A DNA stretch of 64,000 bases from Novosphingobium sp. PC22D (GTDB lineage: Bacteria > Pseudomonadota > Alphaproteobacteria > Sphingomonadales > Sphingomonadaceae). The stretch lies in contig NZ_MWMO01000002.1 of assembly GCF_002556635.1 (NCBI RefSeq), positions 186,001 to 250,000 on the forward strand, read 5' to 3'. The translations under genes were made by a program, and so were the position numbers. How positions within the stretch are numbered: position 1 is the first letter of the stretch; every line of letters begins with the position of its first letter. The notes beneath the pieces were generated by a model. That model was not told where the DNA came from and made no database searches. It saw only the letters and a list, made by a program, of their open reading frames with translations. Of this stretch, positions 40,219 to 47,675 are shown one piece after another.

Positions 40219-41192
40219 CGCGCCATCTCCTGCTCATAGACATCGGTCAGGACTTCGCTCGCGGGCGGAAATTCGCTGTCGAGCGCGAAGCGGATCGCGG
40301 CCTCGATGCGCTCGGCCTGCTCGGCCTCGATCGCGGCAAGCCGGTCCTCGCTCGCATGGCCCTCGTCGATCAGCCAGGCGCGGAACCGAGGATAGGGATC
40401 GGCCGCCATGCGTTCGGCCTTCTCGCCCTCGCCCATGTAGGCATCGTCGTCGCCGAAGACGTGGCCGTGGAAGCGGAAGGTCATCGCCTCGATCAGCGTC
40501 GGTCCCTCGCCCGCTCTCGCCCGGTCGATGGCCTCGGCAGCGGCGGCGTGCATGGCGAGCACGTCGTTGCCGTCGACCCGCACGCCCGGCATCGAATAAG
40601 CGGCCGCGCTCTTCGCGACGGAATCGATCGCGGTCCCGGCCGCGAACCGGGTATGCTCGGAATAGAGGTTGTTCGAGCACACGAACAGCACCGGCAGCTT
40701 CCACAGTGAAGCCAGGTTGAGCGACTCGTGGAACGCACCGATATTGGAGGCACCGTCGCCGAAATAGGCGACCGTCACCGCATCGCTGCCTTCCAGCTTC
40801 GCGGCCCAGGCGAGACCGTTCGCAATCGGCATCGACGAGCCGACGATGCCGGTCGTCACCATGACGCCGGTTTCGGGATGGGTGATGTGCATCGGCCCGC
40901 CCTTGCCCTTGCAGGTGCCCGTCGCCCGCCCGCCGAGTTCGGCCCAGAGCCGGTCGACCGGACAGCCCTTGGCAAGCGCGTCGTGCGTGCCGCGATAGAT
41001 CGTGCAGATCGTGTCGTCATCGCGCAGCAGCGCGGAAATCGTGGCAGGAATGACCTCCTGCCCGCGATAGCTGTAGTAGGGCATGACCAGCCGCCCTGAC
41101 GAGATCGAGGCGCGCATCTTCTCGTCGTTCTGTTTGAGCAGGGCCATCTTCTCGAATATCGAGAGCAGCAGGTCGTCGGAAATCTGGGTCAC
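40215..41192 (-). CDS. 2-oxo-acid/acetoin dehydrogenase E1 alpha subunit
   Basis: A 325-residue thiamine-diphosphate-dependent E1 alpha subunit. The TPP motif starts at YFGDGASNIGAFHESLNLA and runs to CSNN. The TCKGKGGPMHI segment is characteristic of acetoin-dehydrogenase-like (AcoA) E1 proteins, though not decisive. The start is the GTG at 41192, supported by GAGGTGAG just upstream. It begins a two-gene operon with E1 beta behind AraC-type site E, about 18 bp after the predicted transcription start. It is divergent from the LysR gene. Confidence 0.92.
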   Translation of the reverse strand: MTQISDDLLLSIFEKMALLKQNDEKMRASISSGRLVMPYYSYRGQEVIPATISALLRDDDTICTIYRGTHDALAKGCPVDRLWAELGGRATGTCKGKGGPMHITHPETGVMVTTGIVGSSMPIANGLAWAAKLEGSDAVTVAYFGDGASNIGAFHESLNLASLWKLPVLFVCSNNLYSEHTRFAAGTAIDSVAKSAAAYSMPGVRVDGNDVLAMHAAAAEAIDRARAGEGPTLIEAMTFRFHGHVFGDDDAYMGEGEKAERMAADPYPRFRAWLIDEGHASEDRLAAIEAEQAERIEAAIRFALDSEFPPASEVLTDVYEQEMAR

Positions 41193-41217
41193 GATCTCAC
41201 CTCTTTCATCGAAGCGA

Positions 41218-41282
41218 AGGCTAGAGCCGTCGCCGTGCGGAGAGGATGACGGGAACCGACATTAGTGCGGACGCTTGCGACA
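41218..41282 (-). promoter_or_regulatory. AraC-type operator and promoter, site E (E1 alpha/beta)
   Basis: On the minus strand, half-sites TGTCGCAAGCGTCCGCA (41282-41266) and TGTCGGTTCCCGTCATC (41261-41245) repeat at 21 bp. TAGCCT at 41223-41218 lies exactly 38 bp after the proximal half-site, the same offset as at site B. Confidence 0.72.
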
Positions 41283-41308
41283 CAGGCAGACTCCTGCCTG
41301 GCGTCTGC
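41283..41308. promoter_or_regulatory. Overlapping inverted repeats upstream of LysR gene
   Basis: CAGGCA-gactcc-TGCCTG (41283-41300) is a perfect 6-bp-arm palindrome. GCAGAC (41286-41291) and GTCTGC (41303-41308) form a second, overlapping inverted repeat. The position next to AraC-type site E and upstream of a LysR-family gene suggests an autoregulatory site. Confidence 0.35.
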
Positions 41309-41376
41309 ACGTTGCACCGTTCGGCTCGAGCGCAAAGAGCTGATGAACCGGGCTCAACAACGCGCTAAGAGACGCC

Positions 41377-42285
41377 ATGCAGATCAGTCGCGCCGACCTT
41401 GCCGATTTCGCCTATTTCATGGCGATCGCCCGTCATCGCAGTTTCCGCCGGGCCGGGCTCGAAATGGGCGTCACGCCATCTGCACTGAGCCATGCGATGA
41501 CCGCGCTCGAGGAACGGCGCGGCGTGCGATTGTTGAACAGGACCACCCGCAGCGTCACTCTTACGGCGGCGGGCGAGGACCTCTACGCGATGATCGACGG
41601 CCCGCTCGACCGGATCGCCGAGGCGTCCGAGAACCTCAACCGGTTCCGCGACGAGCCGGCGGGACGGGTCCGGATAAGCGTGCTGGAAGACGCGGTGCCG
41701 CTCCTGCTCGATGCGGTGATGCCGATCTTCGTCGATCGCTATCCCGACGTCGCCATAGACGTGAGCGCGAACAATCGCATGATCGACGTGATCGGCAGCG
41801 GCTACGACGCCGGAATCCGCTACGGCGGGACGGTCCCCGAGGACATGATCGCCCAGCGCCTGTCGCCCGAAATACGCTGGATCGCGGCGGCGTCGCCCGC
41901 CTATCTCGAACGCTTCGGCACCCCTTCGCATCCCGACGAGCTGCGCGAGCATCGCTGCGTCGGAATCCGTCTCGGCAACGATCAGCTCTATGAGTGGGAA
42001 TTCGAACGCGACGACGAGGCCATCGCGATGGCCACGCCCGGCCCGGTGACGGTGGACGACAGCCAGGCGGCGCTGTGTTTCGGGCGCGCGGGCGTGGGCA
42101 TCGTCTACGGCGCCGAGCCGGTGTTCCGGCCCGACCTCGATCGCGGCGCCCTCGTTCCCGTCCTGCCGGAATGGGCCTCGATGGGCGAGGCCCTGCACGT
42201 CTATTACTCGGGCCGCCGCCAGGTTCCCACCGGCCTGCGGCTTCTGATAGACCTGATCCGCGAGCTTCGGCCGCTGGGTCTTTAG
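41377..42285 (+). CDS. LysR-family transcriptional regulator
   Basis: A 302-residue LysR-type regulator. The N-terminal winged helix-turn-helix is at about residues 5-65 (FRRAGLEMGVTPSALSHAM), and a periplasmic-binding-protein-like effector domain spans about 90-295. No strong ribosome site is visible before the ATG. It is divergent from the E1 alpha/beta operon and convergent with the Rieske gene at 42354, separated by a terminator. Its targets may include the divergent operon or the TauD/Rieske unit, but the sequence does not settle this. Confidence 0.92.
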   Translation: MQISRADLADFAYFMAIARHRSFRRAGLEMGVTPSALSHAMTALEERRGVRLLNRTTRSVTLTAAGEDLYAMIDGPLDRIAEASENLNRFRDEPAGRVRISVLEDAVPLLLDAVMPIFVDRYPDVAIDVSANNRMIDVIGSGYDAGIRYGGTVPEDMIAQRLSPEIRWIAAASPAYLERFGTPSHPDELREHRCVGIRLGNDQLYEWEFERDDEAIAMATPGPVTVDDSQAALCFGRAGVGIVYGAEPVFRPDLDRGALVPVLPEWASMGEALHVYYSGRRQVPTGLRLLIDLIRELRPLGL

Positions 42286-42294
42286 CCCCCGTCA

Positions 42295-42320
42295 CAAGGC
42301 GGGCGCGAGAGCCCGCCTTG
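42295..42320. terminator. Bidirectional stem-loop terminator
   Basis: A perfect 10-bp stem with a 6-nt loop (CAAGGCGGGC, gcgaga, GCCCGCCTTG) lies between the convergent LysR and Rieske genes. Confidence 0.75.
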
Positions 42321-42353
42321 CCTTATGCCGTGGCCGACCGCGCCGGTAACGCG

Positions 42354-43808
42354 TTAGGCCTGACCGGTCGCTCCTTCGGCCGGCGGCGCTCCCGGCTGCG
42401 CGAAATCGAGGATCGGTCCGTCGAAGTTGCCGCCTAGGCGACAGGTCTGATCCGCGAGGATCGGCTTGTCGACTTCGGCGATATAGCCGTCGATCAGCCG
42501 CTGGTAGTTGCTGATGAGCCCTTCGACCTTGCCCGACAGTCGCATGAAATCGAACCCTTCCGAATGCAGGCCCTTCTGCTGGAGCGGGATGTTCGAATAG
42601 TCCTGGCGCGGAATCATCGGAAAATCCTGGCTGTTGTAGGGCAGCACGGTGGGTTCCATCGGCGCCTGCGGCTCTTCGCCCGGCGCGAAATGGGTGAGCG
42701 ACCAGATCTCGAACCGGCAGGTTTCCGGGCCGGTCGGGCGGATGCGGTAGCTCGCCATCGAGGTGAAGAACGGCAGCAGGAAATAGTGCGGGAACAGGAA
42801 CTCGACCGCGTTGACCGGGTCGGACTGGCACACCGCGTTGAGATCCGGCACGTCCTCGCCGCGTTCGCGCAGCTTGCGCGTGATCGCCTCCTGCACGAGG
42901 CCGAACCAGACCGGCAGCGCCTCGGCGACCGTGGACGGCAGGTCGGCATCAGCCAGTCCGCGCGCGATTTCCACTTCCTTGGCATGGCACATTCCCGCCA
43001 TGCCGCTCGAAAGCAGTTCGAGATTTTCGATCTGGCTGGCGATGTTGTCGCGCACCGACTGGTCGGGATCGATCGACGGCCCAAGCCCGCCGGTATCGTC
43101 GCCGTAGCGTGCGTTGTACAGCGCCGGGACCGAGTGCTGGAGCTGCGGATGCGTCGCCATCACGTGGTAGCCCTCCATGAAGGCCTCCATCGCGATCTTC
43201 CAGTTCGCCGGAAGCTCGGTGGCGAACCACCATTCCGAGCGCAGCTTGCTCATTCCGTGCGCCTCGAGGCGGTCAAGCACCGGCCCCATGGTCTCACGCA
43301 GCGAGGGGGCGTCGAGATCGTGGTTGATGAAGGCGCAGCCGCCCCAGGTCTCGCACTTCACCGGCTTGAGCGCGAGATCGGCATGCTCGAGCTGGTCGGC
43401 ATCGAAGAGCTGGCGGCCATAAACGAAGGTGTTCTCGCCATCCATGTTCCAGCGCCAGCCGTGGAACGGGCAGACGAAGCCCGACGCCGCGCAGTTGCCG
43501 CTCGCATTGCCGTCACCGCCCGCGATCGGCACGCCGCGGTGGCGGCAATGGTTGTTGTAGGCCTTCACCCCGTCAGCGGTGCGCACGACCAGCACCGACT
43601 TGCCGACGTTGCTGTATTCGACCCAGTCGCCGACCTCGGGGATCTGCTCGAGCCGGCACGCCATCTGCCAGACGTGCGGCCACAGCTTCTCGCATTCGAG
43701 CTGGTAGAACGCCTCGTCGTAGTAGCGGCGCGAGGGGATCGCGCGCGGGTCGGTGATCGCCAGCGGGTTCGTCGCCAGCATGGCTTCGGCGAAATCATAG
43801 TCTGCCAT
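42354..43808 (-). CDS. Rieske oxygenase alpha subunit
   Basis: A 484-residue Rieske oxygenase. The [2Fe-2S] ligands are C88, H90, C113 and H116, with a Gly/Ala-rich insertion between the pairs. Mononuclear iron ligands are H215 and H220 (YHVMATH), and the bridging residue is Glu212. The ATG at 43808 has GGGAGAG upstream. It follows the TauD-type gene by 24 bp and likely shares its promoter. There is no beta subunit. It differs clearly from the pair at 44820 and 46223 and is a separate branch. Confidence 0.92.
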   Translation of the reverse strand: MADYDFAEAMLATNPLAITDPRAIPSRRYYDEAFYQLECEKLWPHVWQMACRLEQIPEVGDWVEYSNVGKSVLVVRTADGVKAYNNHCRHRGVPIAGGDGNASGNCAASGFVCPFHGWRWNMDGENTFVYGRQLFDADQLEHADLALKPVKCETWGGCAFINHDLDAPSLRETMGPVLDRLEAHGMSKLRSEWWFATELPANWKIAMEAFMEGYHVMATHPQLQHSVPALYNARYGDDTGGLGPSIDPDQSVRDNIASQIENLELLSSGMAGMCHAKEVEIARGLADADLPSTVAEALPVWFGLVQEAITRKLRERGEDVPDLNAVCQSDPVNAVEFLFPHYFLLPFFTSMASYRIRPTGPETCRFEIWSLTHFAPGEEPQAPMEPTVLPYNSQDFPMIPRQDYSNIPLQQKGLHSEGFDFMRLSGKVEGLISNYQRLIDGYIAEVDKPILADQTCRLGGNFDGPILDFAQPGAPPAEGATGQA

Positions 43809-43832
43809 CGGTTCTCTCCCTCTCGCGGCCGG

Positions 43833-44675
43833 TCAGGCGACCGGTTCGCTGCCCATCAGGATGGTGCGGTGAAGCAGGCGCCCGCAGTCGGGATCGTAGG
43901 GCATGGCGCGGTGGAGCGTGCCGGTGTTGTCCCACATCACCGAGTCGCCCACGCGCCATTCGTGGCTGTAGGTATAAGGCTCGGAGGTCGCGAACTCGCG
44001 CAGGCCATGAAGGATGCGCGCGCTTTCCGCCTGGCTCTTGCCGACGACCGCCTGCGCCGTGTTGCCGAGCACGAGGCTCTTTCGGCCCGAGGCGTGCGTC
44101 CAGACCAGCGGCAGCACCACTTCGCCCTTGGCCTGCCAGTCCTCGAGCTGCGCGAGGCTCGGTTCGGGCGTGTGGTAGAGCCCGGTGTTCCACATCGAGT
44201 GGACCACCTTCAGCTCGGCGATCTCCACTTTCCGGTCCTCGGGCAGGTCGTCGTAAGCGGCGTAGCAATTGGCGAACTCGGTATTCCCGCCCCAGGTCGG
44301 CAGCACCTTGCTGGTCAGGATCGAGCCGCGGATCGGCACAGGGTTCATGGTGCCGTCGATGTGCCAGTAGAGCGAGCCCTTGAGGTATTCGACCGCTTCC
44401 TGGTTGACCTTGCGGTCGAGTGAGATCGGAAAGATCGACTGGCCACGAATCTCGTCGACGTTGCCGCCGAGCAGGTTGGTGAAGGCGATCTGCTCCTCGT
44501 CGGTGAAGTGCAGTTGCTCGAACACCAGCACGCCGCGCTGTTCGAGCAGATCGTTGATCGCGTCGGTGAGATCGCCCGAGAGCAACTCGGCTTTGGTGTT
44601 GCGAATGCGCGCGCCGATCTTCGGCTTGATCGTCTCGAAGCGAAGTTCGGTTCGGGTCGGGGCAGCGGTAGCCAT
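43833..44675 (-). CDS. TauD/TfdA-family dioxygenase
   Basis: A 280-residue Fe(II)/2-oxoglutarate-dependent dioxygenase. The iron facial triad is H-x-D in YWHIDGTMNP and the distal His in GTLHRAMPY, with the 2-oxoglutarate arginine in LLHRTILMG. The ATG at 44675 has GGAGAGAGAC upstream; a GTG 15 bp earlier would sit on that ribosome site. It heads a two-gene unit with the Rieske gene at 42354. Upstream are a hairpin, a 14-bp palindrome and an AGATCAAAG element. The substrate is unknown; relatives cleave ethers, sulfonates and aryloxy acids. Confidence 0.9.
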   Translation of the reverse strand: MATAAPTRTELRFETIKPKIGARIRNTKAELLSGDLTDAINDLLEQRGVLVFEQLHFTDEEQIAFTNLLGGNVDEIRGQSIFPISLDRKVNQEAVEYLKGSLYWHIDGTMNPVPIRGSILTSKVLPTWGGNTEFANCYAAYDDLPEDRKVEIAELKVVHSMWNTGLYHTPEPSLAQLEDWQAKGEVVLPLVWTHASGRKSLVLGNTAQAVVGKSQAESARILHGLREFATSEPYTYSHEWRVGDSVMWDNTGTLHRAMPYDPDCGRLLHRTILMGSEPVA

Positions 44676-44700
44676 CTTGTCTCTCTCCACGGTTGTGCCC

Positions 44701-44730
44701 GAGGGGTCGCCGAACGAATCGGCGCCCCTC
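44701..44730. terminator. Stem-loop in TauD leader or operon terminator
   Basis: GAGGGGTCGCCGA and TCGGCGCCCCTC pair with one bulged T around the loop ACGAA. On the plus strand it is followed by GCATTTTGC. It lies downstream of the Rieske operon ending at 44820 and upstream of the TauD start, so it may end the first transcript or sit in the leader of the second. Confidence 0.45.
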
Positions 44731-44739
44731 GCATTTTGC

Positions 44740-44753
44740 TGAACACGTGTTCA
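44740..44753. promoter_or_regulatory. 14-bp palindromic operator upstream of TauD gene
   Basis: TGAACACGTGTTCA is a perfect palindrome of the size bound by TetR-family repressors. It lies 65 bp before the TauD gene. No TetR gene is in the window. Its half-site resembles that of the palindrome at 49553. Confidence 0.55.
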
Positions 44754-44779
44754 ATCTGACCGCATGCGCCCGCTGCAAG

Positions 44780-44802
44780 CTTTGATCTTGCGCAAATTGC
44801 GC
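44780..44802. promoter_or_regulatory. AGATCAAAG element and adjoining inverted repeat
   Basis: On the minus strand AGATCAAAG (44788-44780) is followed by CTTGCAGCGG, aligning with the same element upstream of the Baeyer-Villiger-type gene. The adjoining GCGCAA-A-TTGCGC (44790-44802) is a perfect 13-bp palindrome. This may be an activator site for the TauD/Rieske unit. Confidence 0.4.
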
Positions 44803-44819
44803 GCGGACTTGCAGTCAGC

Positions 44820-46226
44820 TCAATCGATCGGCTGGGGTGCGCCCGAGCCCATGTACCGGGCGAGGCCGCGATGCAGGTTGGTGACCTTGCGCTCCTGCCA
44901 CGGGTTGGTGAGATGGCCCTTGAACCCACGCGACTTCAGGCCGCGCTGCACCTCGACCATGTTCGAGATGTCCTGCGCGATGACGTAGGGCCACTTGTCG
45001 AGATCCTGCTCGACGAAGGTCCACTCGGTCTCCGGCTCCTCGCCTTGCGGGAACCGGTCGAGCGCGACGGCCTCGAACACGCACTTGTCGGGGTCGGTCC
45101 CGTAAGGCCGGACGCGATAGGCGAGCGCGAAAGTCGGTCCCGGAATGAAGTTCATGTTCGGGAAGATCGACAAGGCGAGACCCGCCGCGGCCATCTGCGC
45201 GTTGGTGATCTCGGGCCAGGTCACGCCGCGCTCGGCATCGACGCGGCGCGCGGTTTCGAGCCAGTAGGCGTGGACTTCGGCGGCCGGCGTGCCCTCGGGG
45301 AGGACGTCGGGCAAGGTCTGGGCGGTCTTCACCAGCGTTTCGGAGGTGCTGGCGCCGATCGTCTCCCAGTATTCGAGCTGCATCTGCGCGATCGTCCGGC
45401 GCGGATCGCCATCGCCTGCGGCGCGGTGGACGCTGGTCTCGACCGCCGAGCCCTGTTCGCGGTGCGCCTTGGAATCGAAGCCGGTCTGGCCGTGGAGTCC
45501 GAAGGCCTTCGAGAACGAGTAGAAGTCGCCGTACTTGATGAGCTGCGGATGCGTGCCCTGGACGTGGTAGGGCTCGAGGAACGCTTCGAGCGCCACTTTC
45601 CAGTTGCAGTCGAAGATGCCCCAGTAGCGGAAGCGATAGCGCATCTTGTCGAACTCGAACGGGTCGATCAGCGTCGCCACCGGCTCGAGCCATTCGCGCA
45701 AGGGGCCGGCCTCGAGATCCATGTTGATCCAGATCCAGCCACCCCAGGTATCGACCTGGACCGGCGTCAGCGAGGTACAGGTGAACTCGAGCGCGCCGTT
45801 CCAGTCCTCGCGGTCGGGGATGTAGGTCGCATCCCCGTCGAGGCCGAAGGTCCAGGCGTGATAGTTGCACCCGAACTTGAGACTATTGCCTTTCGCCGAG
45901 TGCGCGCCCTTGTCCTGCGCCACGGTCTTCGGACCGCCGCCTGTGTTGTTCCCCACGAGCCTGCGGCCGCGATGGGGGCAGACATTGTGGAAGGCCTTCA
46001 GCGTTTCGGGCGTATCGCGCACGATCAGGATGGAATCGTGGCAGATATTATAGGTGATGTAATCGCCCACCGCCTTGAGTTCCTCGACCCGACCGGCCTG
46101 CTGCCACACTTTCGACCAGAGCCGCTCGGGCTCGGCCTCGGCGTATTCGCGGCTGACGAAGGCCTCGACCGGATAGGTCAGCGCTTCGGACAAGTCGTCC
46201 GACACGATCTTCTCGGCCTTGTTCAT
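44820..46226 (-). CDS. Rieske oxygenase alpha subunit
   Basis: A 468-residue Rieske oxygenase. The cluster ligands are C83, H85, C120 and H123, with an unusually long segment between the pairs (about residues 90-118) and a GCNYHAW second motif. Mononuclear iron ligands are H221 and H226, with bridging Glu218. Its ATG overlaps the stop of the paralogue at 46223 (ATGA). The two share length, the MNKA/MNKP start, DxWxG and CNWKVALEAF segments, indicating a tandem duplication. It is the last gene of the three-gene Baeyer-Villiger/Rieske operon. Confidence 0.92.
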   Translation of the reverse strand: MNKAEKIVSDDLSEALTYPVEAFVSREYAEAEPERLWSKVWQQAGRVEELKAVGDYITYNICHDSILIVRDTPETLKAFHNVCPHRGRRLVGNNTGGGPKTVAQDKGAHSAKGNSLKFGCNYHAWTFGLDGDATYIPDREDWNGALEFTCTSLTPVQVDTWGGWIWINMDLEAGPLREWLEPVATLIDPFEFDKMRYRFRYWGIFDCNWKVALEAFLEPYHVQGTHPQLIKYGDFYSFSKAFGLHGQTGFDSKAHREQGSAVETSVHRAAGDGDPRRTIAQMQLEYWETIGASTSETLVKTAQTLPDVLPEGTPAAEVHAYWLETARRVDAERGVTWPEITNAQMAAAGLALSIFPNMNFIPGPTFALAYRVRPYGTDPDKCVFEAVALDRFPQGEEPETEWTFVEQDLDKWPYVIAQDISNMVEVQRGLKSRGFKGHLTNPWQERKVTNLHRGLARYMGSGAPQPID

Positions 46227-47620
46227 GACGCGCTCTCCTCGGTCAGCGTTTCGAGCGGGCGCGGCATGCCGGTGCCCATGTAACGTGCAAGGTTGCGGTG
46301 GAGGCACAGCACGGCGCCCTCGGCCACGGGGTTGGGAATGTTGCCGGCATAGCCGCCGGTCTTCATGCCCTGCTGGACGGCCGCCATGTTCGAGAAATCC
46401 TGACGCAGCACGTGCGGGAACTGGTCGGGATCGGCGTAGACCCATTCGGTTTCGGGCACCTGTCCCTCGGGGAACAGCTCGTAGACCGCGACCTCGAAAT
46501 AGCACTTGTCGGGATCGCTGCCGAAGGGGCGCGCATGGTAGCACAGCATGTTGTTGACCGCGTGGCCGATCTGCTGGTTGGGAAAGATCTGCCAGCTCGT
46601 GCCGCTGGCGCCGACGGTCTCGGAATCGACCTTGGGCCAGACCACGCCGCGCTCCTCGTCGATGCGGCGGGCGGTCTCCAGCCAATAGCGCGAGACCTCG
46701 GCGGGCGGCGTGTCCTCGGGCAGGACGTCGGGCAGCGTCTGCGCGACATCGACCAGCGTCTGGGTGGTGTTGGTGTTGACGCCTTCCCAGGTGTACTTCT
46801 GCATCTCGGCGGTGGAGACGCGCGGATCGCCGATGCCGAGGCGCAACTTGGCCTTGTTCTCGTCGAGCCCCTCGGGCGCGTCGTAGCCGATATGGCTGTG
46901 CTTGCCCTGCGGACGGCCCCAGCCGGTGAAGTCGCCGAACTGGGTGAACTCGGGGTGCGTCCCGGGAACGTGATAGGTCTCGTTGAACGCCTCCAGCGCG
47001 ACCTTCCAGTTGCAGTCGAAAACCGTCCACTTGCGCCAGCGCGCCCGCATGTCCTGCAGACGGAACGGATCGAGCATCGCGGCGGCGGGCTCGAGATAGT
47101 CGCGCAGCGGTTCGGCCTCAGGGTCCTGGTTGATCCAGACGAACCCGGCCCAGGTGTCGCACTGCACTTCGCCAAGACGCGTGACGCTGTCGCACAGCGC
47201 TGGTCCCCAGGCGTCCTTGTGCGCGATCGAGCCGGCCGTACCATCGAGTTCGAATGTCCAGGCGTGGAACCCGCACACGAAATTGCGGCGCTTGCCGCGC
47301 GCGTTGCGCTGGCCGGCGGGCGTATCGACCAGCCTGCGGCCGCGGTGCGTGCACACGTTGCGGTAGGCCTTGATGCAGCCGTTCGCGCCGTTCGCGGCAT
47401 CGCCCTCGGCGACGCGCACGATCAGGATCGAATCGTGGCCGATGTCATAAGTGATATAGCAGCCGACCTCGGGCAGATCCTCTACCCGTCCGGCCTGCAG
47501 CCAGACCTTGCGCCACAGCTTCTCCGCCTCGGCGCGCGCGTATTCGGGCGAAATATAGGCCTCGACCGGGATCACCGAGGCTTGCAGCGCCTGGTTCCCG
47601 AGATCCGCCGGCTTGTTCAT
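46223..47620 (-). CDS. Rieske oxygenase alpha subunit
   Basis: A 465-residue Rieske oxygenase. The cluster ligands are C90, H92, C116 and H119 (CTH and CGFHAW). Mononuclear iron ligands are H217 and H222 (YHVPGTH), with bridging Glu214. The gene follows the Baeyer-Villiger-type gene by 55 bp and is translationally coupled to its downstream paralogue at 44820. Two similar alpha subunits in tandem may form a heteromeric oxygenase or act on successive intermediates. No ferredoxin or reductase gene is present in the window. Confidence 0.92.
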   Translation of the reverse strand: MNKPADLGNQALQASVIPVEAYISPEYARAEAEKLWRKVWLQAGRVEDLPEVGCYITYDIGHDSILIVRVAEGDAANGANGCIKAYRNVCTHRGRRLVDTPAGQRNARGKRRNFVCGFHAWTFELDGTAGSIAHKDAWGPALCDSVTRLGEVQCDTWAGFVWINQDPEAEPLRDYLEPAAAMLDPFRLQDMRARWRKWTVFDCNWKVALEAFNETYHVPGTHPEFTQFGDFTGWGRPQGKHSHIGYDAPEGLDENKAKLRLGIGDPRVSTAEMQKYTWEGVNTNTTQTLVDVAQTLPDVLPEDTPPAEVSRYWLETARRIDEERGVVWPKVDSETVGASGTSWQIFPNQQIGHAVNNMLCYHARPFGSDPDKCYFEVAVYELFPEGQVPETEWVYADPDQFPHVLRQDFSNMAAVQQGMKTGGYAGNIPNPVAEGAVLCLHRNLARYMGTGMPRPLETLTEESAS

Positions 47621-47675
47621 GGCATCCTCCTTCTGGAGCCGGCGGCGGAGCGACGTCCGCCGTCCGGCGTAAACG

